From Straminergon stramineum (Eukaryota; Streptophyta; Bryopsida; Hypnales; Calliergonaceae), in contig OY987273.1 of the NCBI GenBank assembly GCA_963920665.1, forward strand, positions 6,512,501 through 6,576,500: 64,000 bases of DNA. The letters run 5' to 3'. The position numbers and the translations under genes are program-made. How positions within the stretch are numbered: position 1 is the first letter of the stretch; each line of letters opens with the position of its first letter. Shown in pieces: positions 23,951-34,899 of the stretch. The notes beneath the pieces were generated by a model. The model saw only the letters and a program-made list of their open reading frames with translations, was not told the DNA's origin and did not search any database.

Positions 23951-24955
23951 TTCATTGTTTAGTCAAAGTAGTTGTCTACACCAGCCATTCTGTTGTCCTT
24001 AATTGTCTTCAAGGAGTAGCTCTAAAATTGAATAGAAAACTTTGTAACGTACAGTATGAAGTAGCAATAACAATGAGCGCAAACAAAGAGACTAAGCATC
24101 AAGAGGGATATGAAACTAGAATGACGGAATTGAGGCTAGATTGGAAGAAGACGATGGTGCTGAAAGGAAAGTGGTCCCCTACCTTTATCTACATTTAGGT
24201 GTGGAATGAATGTGTGATATGTATAAAACCTTTTGACTGGAGTTCTCTTATTTCATATTTCTCACAATATTCTGAGCAATCATGTGAAGAAGCAAAATTT
24301 GAAGATGGGAGAGCATGCAATTAATTTTCAGGAAATCACATCATTGTGTAAGTGTCAATACCATTCCTACTTCATTTCTTACAAAATATGGGGAATATTG
24401 TTTACAATCGTTGAAGACTAAGGAAAGCGACTTCTTTGTCGTAGCAAAGTTCAATTGAATGATAATTCTTTGTGGAAGTTCATCTTTTGAATAGAAGTGG
24501 CAGTGTGCATTGATGCAACATACATTTCAAAGGAACTGAATTTCTAGTAGTGGTCATCAGTGGGAGTGACTGATTACTAAGTTATTTCATATGAAGAGTT
24601 CCAGAGTCAATCCTTATGCTGAGTGGTTAAAGACAAAAGAACCACACGGAATCGTCATAATTGTATTGTGTTAATTTTTTAGGGATGGAGGTAGTGGTAA
24701 ATAGTGAAGAAAGAGTTTGAAGCTGAAGTAGCTATGTTGAAGCAGTTTTGTTACTTAGCATTATACTTCTAATGGATGGATACTCAATTGCAATATTAAC
24801 AACATTTTTGATATAGTTTGATGCAGGTGTAGATAAGCTTTTATCCTATTCGGAAATTAATAAGCTAATAGTATAGTTCGTTCCTAGCGAGGCAATTTTT
24901 AAATAGGAATGTTCCTAACTTGAAAATCAATAGCCAATAGTCAAATCACAACCAC
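23951..24955. other. Intergenic, nothing recognised
   Basis: AT-rich DNA without coding or repeat structure that I can support. Confidence 0.45.
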
Positions 24956-24964
24956 AAAAGAAGA

Positions 24965-26645
24965 AGAAAACTTCCAACTAGGAATAATTGATAACCTCAC
25001 CATTACAATCTAATTACTAAATTCCTTCCCCTCCACTCTTAATGGCCACAAGGGTAAGTAATTCTCCCAATTCATTCTCTATATCTTTATAACTTGGAAA
25101 CTTCCATCTTTCTCCCATTTGGATCTTTTAGGAACAAGTCCCATCTTGAACTTCCAAATTGGTCTGCTGCAGCACCCAGTCTTGCTCTCCTTCGGGCACC
25201 TCACATCCCAGTTGGTCTTTTTCTCCAGCTTTGGGCACAACTATAACTTCCAACTTGGATTCTTTTATCACTTCTCACATTCCATTCTGATGTGACTTTA
25301 GATTAATAAAATTTACAGTCACCTTTTCCCAATTCGGAATTCTTAACTTCATATCACTATACTCCCAAATTTCAGCATCTAATTGGGATTGAACTCACAC
25401 ACACATCATCAGACTACAGTCAAACATAACATAATCCAATTTGGCATTAATAACCAAACACATAGAACACACTCCAAATTGGATCCCTCTCACACACTAT
25501 TCTCTTCTTCATACTTCCCAACCTAGAGAAATTCCATACTTCTCAATACAACTTGATTAAAATGGATTTCATATATCAAGTTGGTGAATAAATCACCGTT
25601 TATAAACAAAGTTTCCTCTCAGAAATCTCCAACCAGTTCTTCTCACTACTCCACAGCATTTCAACTTGAAACATTCTACACTTCATTCCCACATTTTTAT
25701 TTATTTTTATTATTTTATTTTATTTTTACTTTCTCTGTCCTAATTGGAATATTTGCTTCTCCTCACTACAAGTTCCAACTAGGCTCTAATATAATTTCTT
25801 CACACCACTATTTTTTTATTTTAATATCTATGTATCTTTTTCTTTTTATATATTTTATATTTTTTTAATCTCTGAAATTGCTAGCTATCTCTACTAGCTA
25901 ACACTTGATCCACTCAGCATACATTTTGGACATCCTTTCCTTCATTTTGTCCATTTCTCACCCAACTCGGAACTTGATTTCATCTGCATACATTCCCAAC
26001 TTGGAATCACAGCTTCACTCCACACTTGCTGATTCACTTAGCACTCATTTCCCACTTGGAAATTAATTACTTCCAACATTAAACTTGCTCACATAATTCT
26101 CATAAAACTCCAACATTAAAAATCTCCAATTTGGACTAAACCAAATTCTCAAACATACATTCAATCACCACACACACAAGCACACAAACAGAAATTCAAG
26201 CACCTGCTTGACATTCCTAACTCACACAACAAAAGCAAATACACAGCACAACTAGGCTGGGACACGCAATGGACACTCTTCATCACTGGGTCCCGACAAA
26301 TGACATCAAAACCAGACCAAATAGGAATTCCAAACCAGCAGTTATCAAATTGGAAGAGACAATGGAACTACCGTCTAACTACCTAATTGGAACTACAAAG
26401 ACAACTGCCACACACAAACCAAATCCCAAGTTGGAATTCACTTTCAAAATAGCCAACTGGACTAGATACTCACCCCACATACAATCCAACTTGGATAGCA
26501 CTATCACCCATTTGGAAAACAGATTTAAACTATTCAAAACTTGGCTGGAAAGTCAGACCATCCCAATTAGGAAACCATCCATCCAAATCAGCACAATGAC
26601 ACTCCACATTCATTCAACATCCAAAAACACACCAAATAGAATTCA
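24965..26645. repeat. Field of about 30 scattered CCAANTTGG-type motifs
   Basis: The word TTCCAACTTGGA and variants (CCAATTTGG, CCAAATTGG, CCAAGTTGGA, CCTAATTGGAA, CAACTAGG) recur at irregular intervals of roughly 30-100 bp over 1.7 kb. Examples lie near 24972, 25091, 25150, 25247, 25436, 25472, 25739, 25771, 25962, 26006, 26050, 26127, 26344, 26381, 26427, 26480, 26508 and 26562. The intervening sequence is C/A-rich and not repeated, so this is not a tandem array. The motif is close to palindromic. Confidence 0.7.
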
Positions 26646-26764
26646 ATTAACCCGTTAAAACACACACTTAAGACACAAAAAATGCAAACAATTAAGTCAA
26701 AACAATCAAAAACACCTCAAAATGAGCCAAAAATTTACAAGAAAAAATCCTAATCGGCATTCTA

Positions 26765-27070
26765 CAGTAGGGTTGACAGGGCGTCCTGACGTAGTTGCCA
26801 ACAATTGCGTCTGCACCCCCCCCGGATGTCCTGTGACATTCACAAAATTGGTTTTTTACCTTGGGGTAATTTCCCGTCCGCGACCCCGTCCGCACTGCTA
26901 TCCGCGGTTTGTGCGGCCCATTCGCCATCCCGTCCGCCCGTCCCTAACCCCGTCCGCAGTTTCTGAGGCCCATCCGCCATCCCATCTTCTCGTCCGCGAC
27001 CCCGTCCGCGGATTCTACAGCTCATCTGTGGTCTCTGGAGCCCGTCCGCCAACCCGTCCGACTGCTTAAG
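26765..27070. repeat. GC-rich CCGTCCGC island 1
   Basis: After GGGTTGACAGGGCGTCC and a C-run, the sequence becomes a series of CCCGTCCGC, CATCCGCC and CCGTCCGCG words about every 15-25 bp from about 26870. It contrasts sharply with AT-rich flanks. It lies on the 3' side of the kinase gene at 29.3-30.5 kb, and island 2 (30655-31070) lies on its 5' side. The two may mark the ends of one element. Confidence 0.7.
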
Positions 27071-27629
27071 ACTCCCCGAATTTAGTCTCTATCTTTATTT
27101 TTTTATTCTAAGAGAATTTCTAATGCAATTTTATTTTTGAAATTTGGTACAATTCATGCTCATTTCTAAGAGTCCTTAGCAATGAACAAAAAGAACATTG
27201 CACTTTACAAATTTGTAAAGAGAAAAGTCATTTATTTTCGTAATTCATTTTTGAGTGCTGCAATAGAATTTCAAAGGATTTTTTTAATAAACATACAAAG
27301 AACCGGTACTCAAAATAATAAATTAATTACGGTTTCAGGTTTAGGAAAATATTGGAGCACACATACATTTTGTAACCCATTCATTTAGAGCTTAATTTCC
27401 TATTTTCCTTTGTTCATTTTATGAAAACAATGCAATGAAAACAAATTGAGGGTCTAAATTGGAAACCCAAAGGCTTCTAAAAATCCAGGTGCCATAAAGT
27501 CCTAAACCTTTTTGAAAAAACACTAAAATTGAATCACTCTCATTTGTGATGAATTTACTAATTACGTCTCTTCATAGTTGATTCATTATAAGTATACACT
27601 CTAAAACAATAAATCCACAATTGCTTTAA

Positions 27630-28551
27630 CCCCTAAAGGACCATTGTTCCCTCGGGGGACAAAATGGAATTCGGGCAGGTTCCTATGACTTCAATTTTTA
27701 GTCAAAATTTTTGAAACTTTCTCATAAGATAGAAAAACTGATAAGCTTCGTGGGAATATAATTTTTATTTCAATCGGTGCCGGGGAGCAAAAGTTATGCC
27801 ATCTTAAACATAATTTTCATGTTAGCGGGCAGAAAAATAAATCCACAAAAAATTGAAATCTAATTTAAAATTTCTTTTTTCTTATAGATTATATTTTTGT
27901 CTACATGTGAAGCTTTGATTCATTCCATTTGGATTAGTAATGTGAAAGTTATGAACAATATTGTTTTTCGGGCAATATGAGCATCTTCTTGAAAAAATAA
28001 CTTATAGGATTCATTTCTGAATGCAATTTTCACAATTTTTCAAAAAAAATTGTTTGAAAAAGTTAAATTTGTTTGCTAAAACAATCTCACCATTGGGATT
28101 ATTGAGTTTCAATCCCATCTTAGAGCTATTAATGATTTAGTTTTTCATGTAATCTTGGACCTATTTCTACTTAACAATTTTTTAGAGAATGAAAATCAAG
28201 AGTTTTTCTTTAGAAATTTTTTTCCTAGAATATCAACTCAATTCTTCAACACAGAAAATTTTAAATTCACAGTCCATAGTGCAAAAAATTTCAACAAAAG
28301 GTGGTCAAAGTCATCTGAAATTGTAGGCCAGTGTTCAAAAAAACTTCTTTTTCCAACTTTGAATGCTATATCTCTCAATCTGTGCGGTCAAAATTCATGA
28401 AATTTTTACCCCATGTTCTGAGACAAATAAAGTACAAGATCCAATGGTTAGATTTTTTTTATCTATTTTTTTGGGATTTTATAGGTGAACGCAGCAGAAA
28501 TGGCAGTTTTGAGTGGTTTTTGACAGAAAAATGGCCTTGGTCCTTTAGTGG
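27630..28551. mobile_element. Non-autonomous TTAA-flanked element, copy A (922 bp)
   Basis: Ends are CCCCTAAAGGACCA and, inverted, TGGTCCTTTAGTGG, flanked on both sides by TTAA (27626-27629 and 28552-28555). A TTAA target site with CCC-start inverted repeats is the hallmark of piggyBac-like elements. The interior is AT-rich with no transposase. A shorter relative lies at 54463-55040, also between TTAA sites, and older relatives at about 31215-31745 and 35200-35640. The superfamily assignment rests on the ends only. Confidence 0.75.
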
Positions 28552-28559
28552 TTAACGGG

Positions 28560-29007
28560 TCGTCATGATAATTCAAATATCAATGGAATTGTTGGAACAC
28601 AACTTCTAAGAAGGTCCAAGTAATTCCATATCATAAATGAAATGGTCTTCTTCCAAGACTTATTCCAAATGAAATAGAACGGGCTAAGAAACTTATACAC
28701 CCACACATCATACATCATGCAATTTGTCATACAAGCTTATCAACTAAATAACCATCTACATTCAAGAAGAAATATTGCACTTTGCACTCAAACAAGAGAT
28801 ATTTTTGATTTGTCAAAAATTGATACTCATTCAAAAACAATTCAAATACATGGAAAAATTCAAAATGTATGTCCAATTTCACATATATTGACATACTCTA
28901 GGGGTGCATATATACTAAGCAATCTACATGCATAAATCCAAAGTTCTACATTTATTAAATATTTATAAAACTCTATATAGTGCACTCTTGCACTATATTA
29001 CTAAATA
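28560..29007. other. Intergenic, small hairpin only
   Basis: AT-rich DNA between the TTAA element and the kinase gene. A short hairpin TATAGTGCA-CTCTT-GCACTATA lies near 28976-28998. No gene seen. Polyadenylation of the minus-strand kinase gene would fall here. Confidence 0.4.
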
Positions 29008-29311
29008 CTAATATAAATGTCGGAAGTGTTCATCCAGCATAGGCCAATTGAATTGGCTAGTGTACCGATTGATGATGTGGGCGAAACCACCCCGATAACC
29101 ATCACCTCTTTGACAAAGCCAGTCCAAGTATTGGTGAAACACAATTCCCAATTGGTGGTGGCTAAACATAGCCATTGCATTTGTTTCTTGTTGCAATTTG
29201 CTGTAGTTCTCTGACATGCATTGTTTATTGATCCTTTGAGCTATTTTACCAATCGCATATTCCTCCGATGCACGTGATAAATGTGGAATGATTTCCACAT
29301 TTGCATCTCTT

Positions 29312-30481
29312 CTATGCAATGCTTGGATCCACCCACCACCTCCTTGTTAAAGCTTCGTTCATTTCACTTGCAAATGTGAACGTATAGAAGGATTTCATTG
29401 GTTCGGTAGCTACAATAGTCATGCCCCAATCGCAAATGCCAATGAAAACACGTGATTCATCATCAGGAAAATGAAACATGATGTTGTCTAGAGAAATATC
29501 ATTGTGTAGATGTCCAGACACATGTACTGCATTCATGATATGCACCAATGCCCAAGCAAGCTCGGTGCGCTTCTTTCGAAACCGAGCGAGATGAAAAGCT
29601 TTAGTCACATCGGACTCTGTTAGGTTCGAATACTGTAACCGAACATGTATGTTGTCTAGATAATCATTATCCAGGTTCAACATTTGCCGAAGTGTTCCGC
29701 CATTCCACCAACACGAGTACCCTTCATTTGTTCTTGCATGAACTGCAACAAACCGTATGACTTCTGAATGTGGAATCCTCACTGCCATTGATTCATTTTG
29801 ATGTTCCAACTTTGCAAGCTGAGGTTGCATACCGTGGTGGTTGGATATCTTTGCTGCGAATTTCCAAGATGGAGCTATCCCTAGACATCCTTCAATTCTC
29901 ACCCTCCGAATCCTTGCATATCCTCCCTTCATGATTAAGCCATCTTGGGGAATCACCCGTGCGGTGTCCGGAAGTGCTATAAGATGACGTCTACCCATAT
30001 CCAATTGAGCAAGACCCTCATCGCTAGTCCACCAACCCAAAGACCCTTGTCTATTATGCCTCTTCGCAAATGGGGCGCAACGCCCAATAAACAATTGAGC
30101 TTTGAGAATGACTTCCTCAAAGGCTTTATTATTTGCACGATGTTGTTTCCCATATTTTCCGAGAACCACATCAGCGTTCCACAATGCATCATGCACCTTG
30201 TTCTCCAAACATTTCTTGAAACCCCTCTTCTCCGTTTCATGTTGCCATTGCGGAACATATAAGGCATCCAACATTCTTTGCATCATGTCTGCCTTGAATT
30301 TGGATGGACACTCCTCTCCATATCTTACATATTTTGTGTCAAGAGACACAGTGGTTTCCAATTCATAGAATTTTGCAATGCATTCGGTCATGAATGCTTT
30401 GCATGCATCAGATGGAATTTCCTTACTTTCCACCTCTTGTACCACTTGTTTTCCCTCCGCCGCCTTCTTCGATCTTGGCAT
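29312..30481 (-). CDS. Atypical protein kinase-domain protein inside a repeat-bordered element
   Basis: The longest clean frame in the window (389 codons). It has a basic N-terminus (MPRSKKAAEGK) and an uncharacterised first half. Kinase motifs follow: glycine-rich loop GGYARIRRVRI (about residues 186-196), FAAKIS with the probable catalytic Lys 211, catalytic loop HNDISLDN (326-333; the HRD Asp and the Asn are kept, the loop Lys is Ser), and DWG (351-353) for DFG. The frame ends at a TAG. A different frame continues protein-like for about 100 codons (29008-29319, starting HRRDANVEII), so a frameshift or intron near 29315 may have cut the C-terminal lobe. GC-rich islands lie on both sides, suggesting a gene carried by a mobile element. 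Activity is doubtful. Confidence 0.65.
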   Translation of the reverse strand: MPRSKKAAEGKQVVQEVESKEIPSDACKAFMTECIAKFYELETTVSLDTKYVRYGEECPSKFKADMMQRMLDALYVPQWQHETEKRGFKKCLENKVHDALWNADVVLGKYGKQHRANNKAFEEVILKAQLFIGRCAPFAKRHNRQGSLGWWTSDEGLAQLDMGRRHLIALPDTARVIPQDGLIMKGGYARIRRVRIEGCLGIAPSWKFAAKISNHHGMQPQLAKLEHQNESMAVRIPHSEVIRFVAVHARTNEGYSCWWNGGTLRQMLNLDNDYLDNIHVRLQYSNLTESDVTKAFHLARFRKKRTELAWALVHIMNAVHVSGHLHNDISLDNIMFHFPDDESRVFIGICDWGMTIVATEPMKSFYTFTFASEMNEALTRRWWVDPSIA

Positions 30482-30654
30482 CGTGATAAATTTTTAATAC
30501 CCAAAATTTGTAACTAAAACTTCGAAGTTCGCTACAAAAAATGGCAATAGTGGGGCCCCAAAATAAGACTTCCACCTTCCCAAGGAGAGGAACCAATGGA
30601 GGACGAACCACCAAGCTCTCCACTCTCCACTTGCAAAACGCAAGGGGCAAGGCA

Positions 30655-31070
30655 AAAGTGATTGCGGACGGGCCGTCCGCCCCTCTTATACGGGGGCGAC
30701 GGCTCGTCCCCGTCCGCCTCCTTGTGGCCGTCTGATCGTCTGCCTTGTCACAGCCGTCCGATCGTTCGGCCGCACTCCGACTGCCTCGAGATGGCCGTCC
30801 GCCTTGTCCTGGCCGTCCGATTCGGCGGATGGTCTTCCATCCGCCCCGAGCCAGCCGTCCGACCGTGTGGACAGTCATCCGTCCGCCTCAAGCCGGCCGT
30901 TCGATCAGCAGGACAATCAGCGTCCGCCAGATCCAACAGCTGGCTTGTCGCGAACGCCGCGAGCTCCTTCGATCAAACGGAGGGCAGGCTGTTTGCAGGA
31001 TCGGACGGTGTGGATGGCGTGGATGCGGCAGCATGTCCGGCGACGGCAGACGGATGAAACGAGGCGGATG
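30655..31070. repeat. GC-rich CCGTCCGC island 2 (5' side of kinase gene)
   Basis: Dense GCCGTCCG, TCCGCC and GGCCGTCCGA words about every 15-25 bp over some 400 bp, ending in GCAGACGGATG and GAGGCGGATGG words. The kinase start codon is about 170 bp away on the minus strand, so the island could act as promoter or as the subterminal region of an element. Frames overlapping it are composition artefacts. Confidence 0.7.
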
Positions 31071-31214
31071 GAAGAGATGAATTGCACGATCGAAGATTTT
31101 AATTTCTCTTGAACATCTCTAAGTCAAACCTAGGTATCATTTTCAACATTTCAGTTTCAAACCAAAGTAAGAATCAAGTAAATCATCTATCATGGAAATG
31201 AAAAAAAATTATAG

Positions 31215-31745
31215 AGGGATAGCCGGTGACGTTTGCTTGTTTGAAATACTCTCACCGTTGAGATTCTCATGTTTACATAATTCTATCTTAAAATTATTAA
31301 TGTTCTAGTATCTATCTTGAATATATTCAACTTATCAATTCTCTTATGAATAAAAACTAAACATCTTTTGGGGGAATTTTTCTTCCTACATTCTCATGCT
31401 CTCATCTAAATTCTTGAAGTCTTCAACATACAAAATTATAAAATAGTACTCACAAGTGGAAATATTTATTGTTTCAATAATTAGAAGCCAAAAATCTAAT
31501 CAAGAAAATAGCAAAATCATTTGTTTCAGTCACCTTGAATGCAAATAGCCAAATATCTTACAATCTATGTGGGTTAAGTTTTTGAAATTACTTCTACACA
31601 TTCATAAATTGCTATAGTACAAAATCGTACAATCTGACATGCCAAAAACATTGTTCCTACATTTTCTAGTTCTTTGTAATTGAAATGGCAATTCTAAATC
31701 ACTAAATGGTCTTGGATGGAAAAAAGCCTCCGGACTTCTAGGGTT
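31215..31745. mobile_element. Degenerate relative of the TTAA-flanked element
   Basis: The blocks TACTCTCACCGTTGAGATT, TTGAATGCAAATAGCCAAATA and AATGGCAATTCTAAATCACT parallel, in order, those of the 27.6-28.5 kb element. Clear terminal repeats and TTAA sites are not visible, so this is an old or partial copy. Confidence 0.5.
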
Positions 31746-32149
31746 TAGGGTTCAATTTCTAATAGCAAATGAAACTAAATTGGTGGTTCTCACTATTCTT
31801 CAAACCTCTATTGTATATTTGGGACATCCTTTGCATTTGCAATTCACCTATTCACATTGAATGATTGAAATGAGAAAATTATAGAAAGTGGTCCAATACA
31901 TTTTCTATTTTCACAAATACCCATTAACCCATAGTCATACATCAATGGTATTAAATCCTACAAATTACGTGACAGAAATATCGCTTTATTAAAATATAAA
32001 AATACAATGTATTTGTATGAAAATCACAAAAATGTGATTACAACTCGTCAAGAGCATTGTGCTATATTTGCCGCACTCTACCGTCTATGTACATTACAAT
32101 GAGTGAACCATATAGTAAAACAAACATAAGATGACTAGAATACCATACT
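31746..32149. other. Intergenic, nothing recognised
   Basis: AT-rich spacer with a short CTAGGGTTTAGGGTTC sequence near 31737-31755. It probably contains the 3' untranslated part of the minus-strand gene that follows. Confidence 0.4.
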
Positions 32150-32162
32150 CTACTTAACTACT

Positions 32163-33253
32163 TTACTCGGAATCGGAATCGGAATCGGAATCCTTGTTGT
32201 CATTTGGGCCTGAAGGATGTACCCCAATATATGGTCCACCCCCATAGTTGTAACCATATCCACTTGATGCACCTCCTTGTCCATATTCATTTCCATAAGA
32301 AGGACCTCCAAAGGTTGGAGGAGGAATTGGAGCACTCTCCCAAGACCCTCTTTTACTTGATCCGCCATAATAAGGGCCTCCCTAATGCCCATATGAACCA
32401 TGTGTAGTCGATCCAGAGTAGTATTGAGAGCCTCCTTAGCTAGAACCACCATGCTGACCATAGTGAGTCGGTCCATGGCTTCTTCCTATACTTTGAGAGC
32501 CAACTTGGGGGGCGTTACCATAATCTCAACCACCTGTTCATCTCGTGATCCACGTGCATTATAGTCACGGTAGTAGGACCCATCATGTTGTCGACCCCAG
32601 TCTTCCACGCTTCGACGCATGGCCTCTTGTATTTGTTGTTGGTACTCAATGTCTTCCCAATCTTCTCGACATTCGTATCTCTCACCAAATGTCACGGATG
32701 CTGGATCATCATCATCTTCATCTGACCAATCATCTTCAACATTCTTCAAGACGACCAAAGGAAGTCCTCCATAGCCTCGATTGGACCACTCCGACATGCA
32801 ATCGCTTGGTCCAACCTAGTTAGTAGGAATTATGGCTTCCTCGCGAGTTAAATTCCTAACAGTGCACCCTACAACCGTGCGCCGATCTACTTCTTTATGG
32901 AGTACTATCTCCATCCAAATCATAGCCATGTTCGAATAGTTCATGATGTTTGGTTTGGAGCTTGGTAAACCTGATGCAGATGTTATCTCCTCATAGCGGT
33001 GAACAAAGTGTTCGCTCTTATATGTGGACATTTGTCCCTCCCAACGACGAACTTGCACCTCTACGCGATCATGTGGCCATAGTTTGGAGAGGTGCGTCAT
33101 TTTGACGTACTTCTTGCATGTTGTGCAATCCCATATTTTCTTGGGCTCCTTTTCCCATCCCTTCTCCGCAACGCAAGTTACATCTTCCAAATCTCTCCAA
33201 TTGATCTCTTGTGATTTCCCCTTCTTACTACCTCCACCACTTCCACGCAACAT
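32163..33253 (-). pseudogene. Element-borne gene of unknown family, paralogue of the 37.2 kb gene
   Basis: The start is taken at the ATG giving MLRGSGGGSKKGKSQ. The N-terminal part has a Cys-containing motif CTTCKKYVKMTHLSKLWPHD, then HFVHRYEEI and INYS-like (MNYSNMAMIWMEIVLHKEVD). All three recur in the gene at 37236. After an in-frame TAG at 32816-32818 the same frame continues with an acidic run (DDWSDEDDDD) and Glu/Gln/Arg-rich sequence. A shift near 32550 leads into a Gly/Ser/Tyr-rich tail ending DSDSDSDSE and TAA. Compared with the 37 kb paralogue the coiled-coil and RING region is absent, so this may be an internally deleted derivative. Function unknown. Confidence 0.45.
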
Positions 33254-33285
33254 GATACCTCCAAACCTCAATTAATAATGAACCG

Positions 33286-33793
33286 AAAGGATTACAAAGT
33301 TTAAATCCAATTTCCGCCTGCTTTGGCTAAATGTACCAAATGAAAAGTAAGAATTTGGATTAAAACAAATTCCACCTACTGTTACTGACAACCAAATCAA
33401 CCGTAAACTTGAACACCTTGAGTTACTAACAACCCAATANNNNNNNNNNNNNNNNNNNNNNNNNNNNNNNNNNNNNNNNNNNNNNNNNNNNNNNNNNNNN
33501 NNNNNNNNNNNNNNNNNNNNNNNNNNNNNNNNNNNNNNNNNNNNNNNNNNNNNNNNNNNNNNNNNNNNNNNNNNNNNNNNNNNNNNNNNNNNNNNNNNNN
33601 NNNNNNNNNNNNNNNNNNNNNNNNNNNNNNNNNNNNNNNAAAGGATTACAAAGTTTAAATCCAATTTCCGCCTGCTTTGGCTAAATGTACCAAATGAAAA
33701 GTAAGAATTTGGATTAAAACAAATTCCACCTACTGTTACTGACAACCAAATCAACCGTAAACTTGAACACCTTGAGTTACTAACAACCCAATA
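33286..33793. other. Assembly gap flanked by identical 154-bp sequences
   Basis: Exactly 200 N occupy 33440-33639. The 154 bp before the gap (33286-33439) are repeated without visible difference directly after it (33640-33793). This is the pattern of two contig ends that overlap but were not merged, so the gap and one repeat copy are probably artefacts. Confidence 0.9.
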
Positions 33794-33929
33794 AACTCAA
33801 ACATGGTTCAAGTAATTAAGAACACTAAATGAAGTTCATAAAATTAAAGACTTATAAGTTGGGGCAACCCCCTAATCACTCAAACCAATATGTGATAAAA
33901 TAAGTTAATACGAACACAATCGTTCACGC

Positions 33930-34440
33930 ACCAAGCCGGAAGGGGCGCGCAGATTCCCGAAGGCACTCGATCACCCACTCCGGAAGGGAAACGATTGTGA
34001 AGAAATGAACCGTCCGCGCCGCCATTTATGCGGTCGGCGCTTTAGGGTATGCGGACTCTGCCATCCGCATCGGACGGCACGAAGGCGGACGGGCAGATCG
34101 GGTGGTCCGAAATCGCGGTCCGCTAGATCGCACGGTCACCGACAAGCAGCAGACGGAGTAGCGCGGATGCGGACGGGAAATGCGGTTGGACTCCGGACAG
34201 GCGGACGGGAAATGCGGATGGACTCCGGACAGGCAAACGGAAAATGCGGACGGTGTCTGCGGACGCGCGGACGGTGACTACGGATGGGGACTGCGGACGC
34301 GCGGACGGCGACTGCGGATAGCGACTTCGGACGGTGAATGTGGACGCGCGGACGGCGACCACGAACGGGGATTGCGGACGCACGGGCGGGCGGGTGGACG
34401 GGCGGGCGGACGGAGAGGAAGGTCAAAGGGTAGAGGTGGG
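33930..34440. repeat. GC-rich GCGGACGG island 3
   Basis: A run of GCGGACGG, GCGGATGG and ACTCCGGACAGG words with a rough 20-25 bp rhythm, rich in CpG. It lies about 680 bp upstream of the minus-strand gene at 32.2-33.3 kb, including the gap artefact. It passes directly into the 101-bp tandem repeat that follows. Confidence 0.75.
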
Positions 34441-34454
34441 CAGGACCGCGGGAG

Positions 34455-34860
34455 GGAGGTGTTTTTCAATTTCGGAATTGTTACTTGGATGGACGAGTGG
34501 ATGGGTGCGCTGATGGAGAGGAAGGTCAGAGGGGAGAGGTGGGCGGGATCGCAGGAGGGAGGTGTTTTTCAATTTTGGAATTGTTACTTGGGGGTCAGGC
34601 GGACGGGCGCGCGGACGGAGAGGAAGGTTAGAGGGGAGAGGTGGGCGAGACCGTAGAGGGAGGTGTTTTTCAATTTCGGAATCCTTACTTGGGCGGACGG
34701 GCGAACGGAGAGAAGCGTGGGAGGGGAGGGGAGAGCTGGGAGGGAGGGAGGGAGAGAGGGAGGAGTTTTTCAATTTCTGAATTGGTGGATGGGTGGACGG
34801 GCAGGAGAGGTGTTTTGAACTATGTGGAGATGGGTGGACGGATGGTTTAGCGGGTAGAGC
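34455..34860 (+). repeat. 101-bp tandem repeat, 4 copies plus a partial
   Basis: The marker GGTGTTTTTCAATTTCGGAA recurs at 34459, 34561, 34662 and, as GGAGTTTTTCAATTTCTGAA, at 34762. Spacings are 102, 101 and 100 bp, with a short partial copy near 34809. Between markers are GGACGGGCG and GAGAGGAAGGTCAGAGGGGA segments, so the tandem unit is built from island sequence plus a T-rich linker. Frames on both strands follow the repeat. Confidence 0.85.
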
Positions 34861-34899
34861 TTGCATTACATGGTGAATTAAGAAAAGTAGAGAAATTAT

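Noticed and set aside
26269..26658. 129-codon frame MDTLHHWVPT...
   Set aside because: It runs through the CCAANTTGG motif field and its low-complexity composition follows that field; no domain or homologous copy seen.
30662..31112. Several overlapping frames rich in Arg, Pro and Ser
   Set aside because: Open only because GC-rich island repeats contain few stop codons.
34005..34866. Long frames on both strands with repeated GRADG or RPPVR peptides
   Set aside because: Products of island 3 and the 101-bp tandem repeat; they are open on both strands at once.
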